Positions 15,701 to 21,491 of a DNA stretch of 32,771 nt are shown in pieces. A program made the translations under genes and the position numbers. The stretch's first letter is position 1, and every line of letters starts with the position of its first letter. The notes beneath the pieces were generated by a model. It was not told where the DNA came from, did not search any database, and saw only the letters and a list, made by a program, of their open reading frames with translations. Origin of the DNA: a virus; IMG/VR virus record IMGVR_UViG_3300043449_001435, positions 1 to 32,771 of that record. One strand, written 5' to 3'.

Positions 15701-16197
15701 GTAATACTTTGATTGATGAAAGATTTACAGGTGCCAAACATTTCTGGTCAGCAGTAGCGGTTGATAGACCTCGTAAACTCAAGAATCTTATCGAAAACAT
15801 TGAAACCTATAAACCAGAAGGTGAATTCTCAAATGAAGAGAAAATTGAGTATCTTACACAACTAACTGGTGTTTATCCAATGAATCTTGTTGTATCTCCA
15901 GAAATTATGATTAGGCTTCAAGAGAAGATGGTTCCACCAATTTCTGAGTACGATGAAGAACTAGGACTTGCTTGGTTTGTTGTGCGAGAGATTGAAAAGA
16001 AGAAAACAGCAACTGGTAAAGATTATTGGGTTCTTAATACAATTGACAGTACAAATACCGAAGTTAAAATTAAATGCTGGGGCATAAAAGAGAAAGACAT
16101 TGTGTTTACTAATCGTCCTTATATGGTAAAACCAAATTATGATGATTGGGGATTTAGTGTAAATAATGTAGCAAAACAACTTAGATTACTTGCTTAA
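12778..16197 (+). CDS. dnaE: DNA polymerase III alpha subunit (C family)
   Basis: A 1139-residue C-family replicative polymerase, about the length of E. coli DnaE (1160). The N-terminal PHP domain keeps metal-type residues: HAHS (11-14), TDHGN (44-48), 'FGVEAYF', 'ALSACLGG' and 'CDSHYPNPDA', suggesting possible proofreading exonuclease activity. The palm has 'GPGRGSAAGS', then FPDIDYDVSD with catalytic D468 and D470, and D633 in 'IKFDILG', matching the E. coli D401/D403/D555 triad. 'YRPGPL' and 'FSGYGFNKSHAVCYS' are further DnaE hallmarks. The C-terminus has an OB-fold-like segment. No clamp, loader or separate epsilon is seen here. T4 phages use a family B polymerase, so its presence beside UvsX and a gp41-like helicase is notable. 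Confidence 0.94.
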   Translation: MNNEIKFVGLHAHSVAGSIFDGMGYPPDHMDFAYSNGMDALALTDHGNMNGLSWQVLHAKKMKKEGKDFKPIFGVEAYFIPSIEDWRAEYEKHKEDKKNKTEDESVTGAIVEDEGASKKEIKSLLNRRRHLVLLAMNQQGLNNIFKLVSESYKTENYYRYPRMDYTMLEKYNEGVIALSACLGGVYAGCYWENKDKGEEAILDSFRTVTKRMVSIFGDRWYGELQWNNVPEQHILNKYIIKMHEEFGIQLVTTCDSHYPNPDAWKDRELYKRLGWLGKGKPEWAEGNSELPAGVDEIGYELYPKNGQQVFESFQKYSKECGVHYQQSLVLESITNSYKIAHERIESFMPDNTVRLPNFVVPAGYTAGDALRHYSMEGMRNLGLLDKPNYIKQLDQELDVIEDRGFSKYFLTMKAISDKAQGMQLVGPGRGSAAGSLVSYVLGITQVDPIKHGLLFERFMTKNQDGFPDIDYDVSDPMVLKDVLIKEWGDTTVVPISNWNTLQLKSLVKDISKFYNIEFKEVNEVTSKMMLEATPLAKQKHGIKSGVYTPTFEEVKEYSATLQGFLKKYPHIANHINALYGQVRSCSRHAGGVVVGENLDQYMPLINSDGVRQTPWSEGQNVRHLEPMGFIKFDILGIASLRMIEGAIRHILKRTKGIKNPTFEDVKAFYNENLHPDKMNMSDKKVYKNVFEKGNFAGVFQFTEAPVQEFCKKVKPKNIIDVSAITSIYRPGPLGADVDKLYIAAVEDPESIKYVHPIIKEVTKQTHGFLIFQEQIAILAHKLGKDVDLDEGNKLRKLLTKKGTGKGFEEKDKIHHKFIEGCVEKGIDKKEAQKLWETFEYFSGYGFNKSHAVCYSILSYQCAWLLTYYKAEWMAAFLDKEDAKNKEYAINLAKSMGFKIEPLNINTSGMVWEISEDGETLIQPLSSIKGLGEVAIQQIFNNRPFKTVEDFIFNENIVYSKLNKKALDVLIRSGACNTLIDERFTGAKHFWSAVAVDRPRKLKNLIENIETYKPEGEFSNEEKIEYLTQLTGVYPMNLVVSPEIMIRLQEKMVPPISEYDEELGLAWFVVREIEKKKTATGKDYWVLNTIDSTNTEVKIKCWGIKEKDIVFTNRPYMVKPNYDDWGFSVNNVAKQLRLLA

Positions 16198-16219
16198 ATG
16201 ATAAACTCCTTACTATTTA
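16190..16219 (+). promoter_or_regulatory. Candidate promoter / ACTATTTA motif in hairpin
   Basis: ACTATTTA at 16212-16219 is at the top of the hairpin. A -35-like TTGCTT is at 16190-16195, 18 bases before TATTTA. Initiation near 16226 would give RNA starting in the 3' arm with the ribosome site free. The same ACTATTTA stands before three other genes. Whether it is a sigma-70 or a phage late promoter is open. Confidence 0.45.
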
Positions 16220-16239
16220 TGTGATAGTAAGGAGTTTAT
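16201..16239 (+). terminator. Perfect 16-bp terminator hairpin with embedded Shine-Dalgarno
   Basis: 16201-16216 pairs perfectly with 16224-16239; the loop is 16217-16223, followed by T's to 16243 and then ATG. The AAGGAG ribosome site of the gene at 16244 is in the 3' arm (16229-16234), so polymerase read-through RNA would hide it. A TATTTA hexamer straddles the loop. Confidence 0.85.
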
Positions 16240-16243
16240 TTTT

Positions 16244-16600
16244 ATGAAAAGAATAACAGAAGCACAAATTAGAAAAGTCATTAGAGAAGAATTAGTAAAA
16301 GTTCTTAATGAGCAACTAGAAGATAAAGGCTCTCAATTGTCAAGACAACATTTTCAAGAACGCCCAAATATGGCTCAATATGCAAAAGATGAAGCTGGTC
16401 GTTGTTTAGAAGGTCATAATCAAAATAATGGTCAGTATGCAATTGTAACTGGCTGTAAATATTATTATTTATCTGCACAAAATATGCAACGCATGAAAGG
16501 TGGCGAACTTCATAATGAAACATTCAATCGTATAGAAAGTTTATTAAAAGATTTGGGTTTATCAAAACAAATCAATGATTTACCAGTTCGATATGAATGA
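16244..16600 (+). CDS. Small tagged hypothetical protein
   Basis: 118 residues. The first 25 (MKRITEAQIRKVIREEL and on) form a charged amphipathic helix nearly identical to that of the next gene; the first 26 bases are the same at DNA level (16244-16269 versus 16614-16639). The remainder, with 'YAIVTGCKYYYLSAQNM' and two cysteines (residues 53 and 70 approximately), is not recognised. I recall the 'ITEAQIR..IREEL' opening from several unrelated aquatic phage proteins, which suggests a shared sorting or packaging tag rather than a domain. T4 internal proteins use such N-terminal tags, but the sequence is not the same. Function unknown. Confidence 0.7.
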   Translation: MKRITEAQIRKVIREELVKVLNEQLEDKGSQLSRQHFQERPNMAQYAKDEAGRCLEGHNQNNGQYAIVTGCKYYYLSAQNMQRMKGGELHNETFNRIESLLKDLGLSKQINDLPVRYE

Positions 16601-16613
16601 AAAAAGGATACAC

Positions 16614-17078
16614 ATGAAAAGAATAACAGAAGCACAAATAAGACAAGTTATTAAAGAAGAGTTAATTGGTCTTTTAAACGAAATGAGCCAAGAGCCAGTT
16701 AAAACTGTTAAATTTAGTGAATTGAAAAAAGCCCAAGAACAAGTAGGCAAGAACTATTCTTCTACTACTGGTACTGATTTATCGCAGTTTAAAAATATTC
16801 TTGATGATGCAATGATTCCAATTGTTAAAACTCGTATTGGATATGCTGCTATGATTAAAACTGAACCTCAAATGAAACCTATGGAGTTTGTAATCAGTAC
16901 AGAAGTAGCCAAAAAACTTGGTATTAATACCAATTCAGTTAAATCTGCACAAACAGGAAATGCGACCGAACCTTCACAAGTAGGAAACATAGCTGGGTTG
17001 CCACAAAATTTGCGTAGCCTTCACGGATTACAAGAAGCAATAAGAAGATTAATTTTAAAAGAGTTAAGAAGACGTTGA
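16614..17078 (+). CDS. Small tagged hypothetical protein with helical C-terminus
   Basis: 154 residues from ATG 16614, preceded by AAAAGGA; an in-frame ATG at 16575 lies in the upstream gene and lacks a ribosome site. It opens MKRITEAQIRQVIKEEL, a near-copy of the previous gene's start. The middle is not similar to that gene. The C-terminus, 'LQEAIRRLILKELRRR', is another short basic amphipathic helix of the same type, so the protein may carry a tag-like helix at both ends. The stop codon overlaps the -35 of the next promoter. No known function; tag plus small size suggests a packaged or structural role. Confidence 0.7.
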   Translation: MKRITEAQIRQVIKEELIGLLNEMSQEPVKTVKFSELKKAQEQVGKNYSSTTGTDLSQFKNILDDAMIPIVKTRIGYAAMIKTEPQMKPMEFVISTEVAKKLGINTNSVKSAQTGNATEPSQVGNIAGLPQNLRSLHGLQEAIRRLILKELRRR

Positions 17079-17103
17079 CCTTCTGACCCTCCTTGGATAG
17101 TAT
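17075..17103 (+). promoter_or_regulatory. Sigma-70-like promoter with -10 in hairpin loop (uvdE)
   Basis: TTGACC (17075-17080), 17-base spacer, TAGTAT (17098-17103). The -10 hexamer is almost exactly the hairpin loop. The predicted start near 17110 coincides with GGAGGG, so the RNA would begin at its own ribosome site. Confidence 0.55.
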
Positions 17104-17116
17104 GTCCTTGGAGGGT
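17086..17116 (+). terminator. Terminator hairpin with embedded Shine-Dalgarno before uvdE
   Basis: CCCTCC (17087-17092) pairs with GGAGGG (17110-17115), plus A-T at the base. A two-base T-T mismatch follows, then GGA (17095-17097) with TCC (17105-17107). The loop is TAGTATG (17098-17104). GGAGGG is also the ribosome site of the TTG-start gene at 17122. TTT C T follows. Confidence 0.72.
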
Positions 17117-17121
17117 TTCTC

Positions 17122-18042
17122 TTGTCTATCAATCTCGGCTATGCCTGCATCAACATGGGATTTTCTGAGCGTCCAGCAAAGTCCCGAATTACCACAAACC
17201 GTACAATGATTCGTAAGACGTTTGACGCAAAGGGAATTAACTATGCTGGGGAACTTATCGAGCAGAATCTCAATGACCTGTATACAATCCTACAATGGAA
17301 TACAGCAAACGGAATTGGGTTCTATCGTATGTCCTCCGATATGTTTCCTTGGGCATCCGAATACGGTGTCGCTAATCTCCCGAACATTGAGCGTGTTGCA
17401 GATTTGCTTCGTAAGTGTGGGGAATATGCTAATTCCACAAATCAGCGACTTTCTTTCCACCCTGGCCCATTCAACAAGCTCACATCTTCTAATCCTTCTG
17501 TAACTGCTAATACCATCAAGGATTTGACGGTTCATGCAGATATTATGGATTTGATGGGTCTTTCTCGCACTCATTACAACAAGATCAACATTCACGTTGG
17601 AGCAACTTACAAGAATAAGCCTATGGCTGTAGAACAGTTTCTTCGTAATTTTGAACTTCTTGAAGATAAGATTAGGAGTCGTTTTACACTTGAGAACGAC
17701 GATAAGGAATCCCTGTATACTACTGAGGAGCTTTATAATCTTGTTTACAAGCATACCAACATTCCTATTGTTTTTGACTACCATCATCACAAGCTAAATA
17801 ATGGTGGTATGTCTGAAAAAGATGCACTTGAAATTGCAATCTCCACTTGGCAAAACATCAAGCCTGTGGTACATTACTCTGAATCTCGTAGTGAGGAGCA
17901 GGGTATTAAGTGTCCAGCCCAAGCACACTCAGACTTTATCTACAAGCACATTGACACCTATGGTCATGATGCGGATATTATGATTGAAGCAAAGATGAAG
18001 GAACTGGCACTATTCAAGTATCGTGAACTACATAATGTATGA
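17122..18042 (+). CDS. uvdE: UV-damage endonuclease (UvdE/UVE1 family)
   Basis: 306 residues, about the length of Thermus UVDE. Opens 'SINLGYACINMGF' after a TTG start (GGAGGG is 6 bases before). The TIM-barrel metal ligands appear in order: SFHPG, 'INIHVGATY', LENDD, FDYHHHK, 'VVHYSESR', AHSDF and MIEAKMKE. The enzyme nicks DNA directly 5' to UV photoproducts and some other lesions, starting alternative excision repair. For an aquatic phage this fits sunlight damage, much as T4 uses DenV. No TTG alternative is as well placed. Codons are GC-richer at third positions than in neighbouring small genes. Confidence 0.9.
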   Translation: MSINLGYACINMGFSERPAKSRITTNRTMIRKTFDAKGINYAGELIEQNLNDLYTILQWNTANGIGFYRMSSDMFPWASEYGVANLPNIERVADLLRKCGEYANSTNQRLSFHPGPFNKLTSSNPSVTANTIKDLTVHADIMDLMGLSRTHYNKINIHVGATYKNKPMAVEQFLRNFELLEDKIRSRFTLENDDKESLYTTEELYNLVYKHTNIPIVFDYHHHKLNNGGMSEKDALEIAISTWQNIKPVVHYSESRSEEQGIKCPAQAHSDFIYKHIDTYGHDADIMIEAKMKELALFKYRELHNV

Positions 18043-18128
18043 TAGATTTAATACCAATTATGATTGTTTCGCTTTTTCCTTTGATGGTTCTACTTTATTT
18101 ATCAAGAAATGATGAGGACGAAAAATAA
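18039..18128 (+). CDS. 29-residue single-pass membrane microprotein
   Basis: A short frame not otherwise recorded, of 29 residues: MIDLIPIMIVSLFPLMVLLY followed by a charged tail (SRNDEDEK). The hydrophobic stretch of about 20 residues is a clear membrane segment, and the acidic tail would stay in the cytoplasm by charge rules. It starts in an ATGA overlap with the uvdE stop and ends in a TAATG overlap with the phosphoesterase start, filling a gap that otherwise carries no gene. The fit at both ends supports a real translated gene. Role unknown; lysis-related or inner-membrane regulator proteins are possibilities. Confidence 0.6.
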   Translation: MIDLIPIMIVSLFPLMVLLYLSRNDEDEK

Positions 18129-18757
18129 TGAAACTTACTTTTATTTCTGATACACACAATAAGCACAACCAAGTTACTATTAAAGAAACTGATATTCTGT
18201 TTCATACTGGTGATATGACCTCTAGAGGTAGACTACCAGAAGTGAAAGCGTTCCTTCACTGGTTTAGTAAGCAACCAGCAGAACACAAAATTTTAATTGC
18301 TGGTAATCACGATTGGTTGTTTGCAAAAGACCCAAATACAGCTAAACTTCTTCTTGAGGAGTATCCAAACATTACTTATCTTCAAGACCAAACTGTTATA
18401 ATCAATAATCTAAGAATTTATGGTTCTCCTTGGCAACCGCGTTTTTATGATTGGGCTTTTAATGCTGACAATTCACAGCTTTATGAACTGTGGGATAAAA
18501 TACCAGGAAATACTGAGATTCTTTTAACTCACGGCCCACCACATAAATTTCTTGATCTTACTTATGACCGTAGGAATGTTGGTTGTGAAATCTTGAAGAT
18601 GAATGTAATAAAACGTGTTAAACCTATGATTCATGCTTTTGGTCATATTCACGAAGCAAGACTAAAACTAAAGTTTGGTGATACTACTTTTGTTAATTCT
18701 TGTTGTCTTGATGAAGATTATATTTATAAAAATGAACCTATAGTTATGGAGATTTGA
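18128..18757 (+). CDS. Calcineurin-like metallophosphoesterase
   Basis: 209 residues with the full motif series: 'FISDTHNKH' (DxH), 'LFHTGDMTS' (GD), 'LIAGNHDWL' (GNHD), 'LLTHGPP' (GH-type His) and 'FGHIHEAR' (GHxH). These bind the two metals of phosphoesterases. The closest layout I know is the MPPED/Icc-like small phosphodiesterase group, which hydrolyses phosphodiester bonds including cyclic nucleotides, but the substrate is not readable. It lies between uvdE and dUTPase and overlaps both, so nucleotide or DNA-end processing is plausible. It could also remove signalling nucleotides made by host defence, a speculation. Confidence 0.88.
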   Translation: MKLTFISDTHNKHNQVTIKETDILFHTGDMTSRGRLPEVKAFLHWFSKQPAEHKILIAGNHDWLFAKDPNTAKLLLEEYPNITYLQDQTVIINNLRIYGSPWQPRFYDWAFNADNSQLYELWDKIPGNTEILLTHGPPHKFLDLTYDRRNVGCEILKMNVIKRVKPMIHAFGHIHEARLKLKFGDTTFVNSCCLDEDYIYKNEPIVMEI

Positions 18758-19248
18758 TGATTACAGCAGATAAAGAAACTCTTGAATGGCTTGAGTTTGG
18801 TTCTAATAACAATGAGGAAAAAATGAGTCTTAATCTTAAAGTTGTTAAAATGAGTGGATTTGTAAATCTTACTCAACGTGAAAAAGGAAATGCAGGTTTT
18901 GATCTTTATGCTACAGAAGATGGTATTTTAGCCCCAGGTGAAAGAGTAGTTGTACCAGTTGGTATTTCTACTTCTTTTAGTCCAGAGTATTACATGCGTG
19001 TTGCTCCTCGTTCTGGTCTTGCAGCAAAGAATGGTATTAATGTTCTTGCTGGTGTTGTTGACTCAAGTTATAGAGGAGAATGGAAAGTGATTCTTCACAA
19101 TACGTCAACGCTCTATTTTGATTGGAACATTGGCGACAGAATTGCACAAGCAATTCCAGAGAAGATTTCTACTGACCAATTTGAGTTTGTGGAGTCTTTA
19201 AGTGAAACTGACAGAGGAAGTGGTGGTTTCGGTTCGTCGGGACGTTGA
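18757..19248 (+). CDS. dut: dUTPase (trimeric)
   Basis: 163 residues from ATG 18757, TGATG overlap with the phosphoesterase. All five motifs are present: AGFDLYA; PRSGLAAK; 'NVLAGVVDSSYRGEW'; GDRIAQ; and RGSGGFGSSG at the C-terminus, the last closing over the active site. It hydrolyses dUTP to dUMP, keeping uracil out of DNA and feeding ThyX. Start is ambiguous: ATG 18823 (after GAGGA) gives a 141-residue protein beginning MSLNLKVVK, which is the usual dUTPase opening, while 18757 adds 22 residues of unknown role. Either may be used. Confidence 0.93.
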   Translation: MITADKETLEWLEFGSNNNEEKMSLNLKVVKMSGFVNLTQREKGNAGFDLYATEDGILAPGERVVVPVGISTSFSPEYYMRVAPRSGLAAKNGINVLAGVVDSSYRGEWKVILHNTSTLYFDWNIGDRIAQAIPEKISTDQFEFVESLSETDRGSGGFGSSGR

Positions 19249-19441
19249 ACCACAAGAAGGACACATTGTAAGATATAACGTTGACAATATGAATTTTGAC
19301 GGTATGTACATTGCAAGTGTTTTTGATGATAGAGGTTTTGATCTTAAAGAGTGTGTAGAATTTCACGAAGTTTTTGTGTTTGAAACAGGCTCTTTAGAAA
19401 GATTCTTTGCATTTGAGTTACTTGGAGTTTTAGAAATATGA
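19202..19441 (+). CDS. Small hypothetical protein overlapping dut
   Basis: About 79 residues as drawn from a GTG at 19202, but the start is uncertain: GTG 19223 follows a GAGGA and ATG 19289 lies further in. The first 47 bases overlap the dUTPase C-terminal motif V region in another frame, so a later start is likely. The predicted product is beta-rich ('EGHIVRYNVDNMNFDGMYI') and hydrophobic at the end. It ends in an ATGA overlap with the methylase. No family recognised. Confidence 0.45.
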   Translation: MKLTEEVVVSVRRDVEPQEGHIVRYNVDNMNFDGMYIASVFDDRGFDLKECVEFHEVFVFETGSLERFFAFELLGVLEI

Positions 19442-19920
19442 ATACAATTGTATGGTCGGCTGACAAAGATGAGTGGAGCACAGCACAAGACTTTTACGAT
19501 GGTCTTAATAGTAAATATAAATTTACACTAGATCCGTCTGCTGATGCTACAAATGCTAAATGTTCTAAATTTTATACTATCGATGACGATGGACTTTCTA
19601 AGGATTGGGCAGGAGAAACAGTATTTTGTAATCCTCCTTACTCAAAAGCGAAAGAATGGATGAAAAAAGCCTTTGAAGAAAGCAAGAAAGCAAACACAAA
19701 AATTGTTATGCTTGTTGCTGCTCGTACAGACACTAAGTTTTTTCATGATTATTGTATGAAAGCAAATGAAATCTTCTTTGTAAAAGGAAGGCTTAAATTT
19801 GGTGGCTCAAAGAATTCAGCACCATTCCCATCTATGGTAGTTGTATTTGACAAAAGTAATCTTAAATTATCATTACGCTTTGCACAGATGGACACCAAAG
19901 GAAGAGAGTTTAGAACATGA
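19438..19920 (+). CDS. Phage Dam-type DNA N6-adenine methyltransferase
   Basis: 160 residues. 'WSADKDEWSTAQDFYDGLN' and 'FTLDPSADATNAK' open it, with NPPY in 'TVFCNPPYSKAKEWM' as the catalytic motif, then 'VMLVAARTDTKFFHDY' and 'FVKGRLKFGG'. This is the small phage Dam family (PF05869 as I recall), which methylates adenine N6, usually to evade host restriction or mark replicated DNA. The recognition site cannot be read. The frame overlaps the next gene by 4 bases. As the enzyme needs an adenine N6 amino group, it argues against full 2-aminoadenine replacement but does not exclude it. Confidence 0.88.
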   Translation: MNTIVWSADKDEWSTAQDFYDGLNSKYKFTLDPSADATNAKCSKFYTIDDDGLSKDWAGETVFCNPPYSKAKEWMKKAFEESKKANTKIVMLVAARTDTKFFHDYCMKANEIFFVKGRLKFGGSKNSAPFPSMVVVFDKSNLKLSLRFAQMDTKGREFRT

Positions 19921-20939
19921 AAACGATCAACAATGTTGATATTGTATACGGTGCTTCATGGGGCGATGAAGGCAAAGGTAAAATTACACATTTCTTAGCA
20001 TCAAAACCAAATTATTATAATTTTGTTTGCAGATGGAATGGTGGGAGTAATGCAGGTCATACCATTTATCATAATGGTAAGAAATTTGCTACTCACATCG
20101 TTCCTTCTGGTGTTTTTTATGGAATTAAATCTGTTATTGGGCCTAATTGTGTAGTAAATATTGATTCTTTTTATAAAGAAATTGCTGAACTTGCTGCTGG
20201 TGGTCTTGATACTTCTCTTGTTAAAATCCATCCATTAGCACATATTGTTACTAATGACCATATCGAAGAAGATAAAGCTAATTTAGGACACCTTGGAACA
20301 ACTTCACAAGGTATTGCACCAGCATATCGAGACAAAGCCGCCAGAAAGGGTTTACTTGCTAAAGATAGTACAATAGATAAATCCTACATCTTAGATGAAC
20401 AACTATCTGGCAATGTGCTTTGTGAAGGAGCGCAGGGGTACCACCTTGATATTAATTATGGTAATTATCCATTTGTTACTTCAAGTGAATGTTTACCTTA
20501 TGGTGCTTGTTCGTTAGGATTTCCACCACAAAAAATTAAGAGTATATTTGCTTGTGCCAAATTGTATGACACACGTTCTGGTACTGACCCTCTATTTCCA
20601 GAAACTTTACTTGACGATCCAGTATTATCAAAAATTGGTCTTTTAGGTAAAGAATATGGCACCACAACAGGTCGTAGAAGAAAAGTAAATTGGCTTAATC
20701 TTGATAAACTTGTTGAATCAATTACAGTTTGTGGTGCCACTCATTTAATAATTAATAAATGTGATATTATTCAGCAGATTGGAATTTATAAAATATTTTA
20801 TGAAGGTAAATTAATTTCTTTTAATGAATATGAAGAAATGCAAGACTTTGTTCAATTTATATGTTATAATAGTTCCGATATGCTTGAAAATATATATTTT
20901 AGTGGCAATCCAGAAACATTAGAGGGGTTTAGTCTATGA
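19917..20939 (+). CDS. purA: Adenylosuccinate synthetase-like (PurA family, short phage type)
   Basis: 340 residues, compared with about 430 for bacterial PurA and about 340 for archaeal and phage forms. WGDEGKGK (15-22) is the P-loop; the aspartate at residue 17 is the catalytic base in PurA. 'NAGHT' has the general-acid His (H48). 'LGTTSQGIAPAYRDKAARKG' and 'YGTTTGRRRKVNW' match the IMP and GTP loops. PurA joins IMP and aspartate. PurZ makes the 2-amino-dAMP precursor from dGMP and, as I recall, lacks this aspartate (often Ser), so an IMP substrate is favoured. No DatZ- or MazZ-like gene is seen here. With the GMP-reductase-like gene at 22024, it could turn GMP into AMP via host PurB. Overlaps the methylase by 4 bases. 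Confidence 0.85.
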   Translation: MKTINNVDIVYGASWGDEGKGKITHFLASKPNYYNFVCRWNGGSNAGHTIYHNGKKFATHIVPSGVFYGIKSVIGPNCVVNIDSFYKEIAELAAGGLDTSLVKIHPLAHIVTNDHIEEDKANLGHLGTTSQGIAPAYRDKAARKGLLAKDSTIDKSYILDEQLSGNVLCEGAQGYHLDINYGNYPFVTSSECLPYGACSLGFPPQKIKSIFACAKLYDTRSGTDPLFPETLLDDPVLSKIGLLGKEYGTTTGRRRKVNWLNLDKLVESITVCGATHLIINKCDIIQQIGIYKIFYEGKLISFNEYEEMQDFVQFICYNSSDMLENIYFSGNPETLEGFSL

Positions 20940-21184
20940 TTTCAGCAAGAAAGATAAGAAAGCAAAATAAATTAATTCAAGAAAAAACACTTTTATTTGA
21001 TGCTTTGCCAAAAAATTGTAATGGTTGTAGTTCACCATATGATAGAAACAATAGAGAGCAAGCATTTTCTTGGTCTGTAATGGTGTTTAATGAAAGTAAA
21101 ACAGTTAAATTATTCTGTCCCACTTGCTATAAAGATATTCAAGCATGGGCAGAAGATACAGTTAAGGAGGCTGAAAATGAGTAA
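20936..21184 (+). CDS. Small zinc-ribbon-like hypothetical protein
   Basis: 82 residues. CNGC (residues about 31-34) and FCPTC near residue 60 make a CxxC...CxxC zinc-ribbon pattern. The N-terminus is a basic helix (ISARKIRKQNKLIQEK); the C-terminus is an acidic helix. It starts in an ATGA overlap with purA and overlaps the DUF3310 gene, whose AAGGAGG ribosome site lies inside it. No family recognised; nucleic-acid or protein binding is a guess from the metal site. Confidence 0.65.
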   Translation: MISARKIRKQNKLIQEKTLLFDALPKNCNGCSSPYDRNNREQAFSWSVMVFNESKTVKLFCPTCYKDIQAWAEDTVKEAENE

Positions 21185-21491
21185 TTATGACTATATTCCA
21201 AGTGCAGAAGATATGATTAAAACACTTGAAAAGTTCAGCGCACTAAAAGAAGTAGCAGAATCAGTAAGACCAACCGATGAAGTAAATCATCCAGAACATT
21301 ATAATTTTGGTGAGATTGAAGCTATTGATATTATTGAAGATCAAGGTCATGGTGAAGCTTTTTGTGCTGCAAACGTAATTAAGTATATTTTGAGATACAA
21401 ACATAAAGGCACACCACTAAAAGATCTTAGAAAAATTAAATGGTATACAGAGAGGTTAATAAGCTATTATGAAAATAATAATAAAAAGTAA
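21177..21491 (+). CDS. DUF3310 family protein
   Basis: 104 residues from ATG 21177 (AAGGAGG just upstream; a further ATG at 21090 lies in the previous gene). The C-terminal 60 residues read 'VNHPEHYNFGEIEAIDIIED', 'FCAANVIKYILRYKHKG' and 'DLRKIKWYTERLI', the hallmark of DUF3310, a common small phage family. Some relatives were annotated as nucleotide kinases or SaV-like proteins, without solid function that I know. It overlaps the zinc-ribbon and thioredoxin-like genes. Placed among nucleotide enzymes, but no role can be assigned. Confidence 0.85.
   Translation: MSNYDYIPSAEDMIKTLEKFSALKEVAESVRPTDEVNHPEHYNFGEIEAIDIIEDQGHGEAFCAANVIKYILRYKHKGTPLKDLRKIKWYTERLISYYENNNKK

Noticed and set aside
17290-17790. 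Reverse-strand frame of 166 residues inside uvdE
   Set aside because: Fully inside the conserved UvdE gene with no initiation signal; a shadow.
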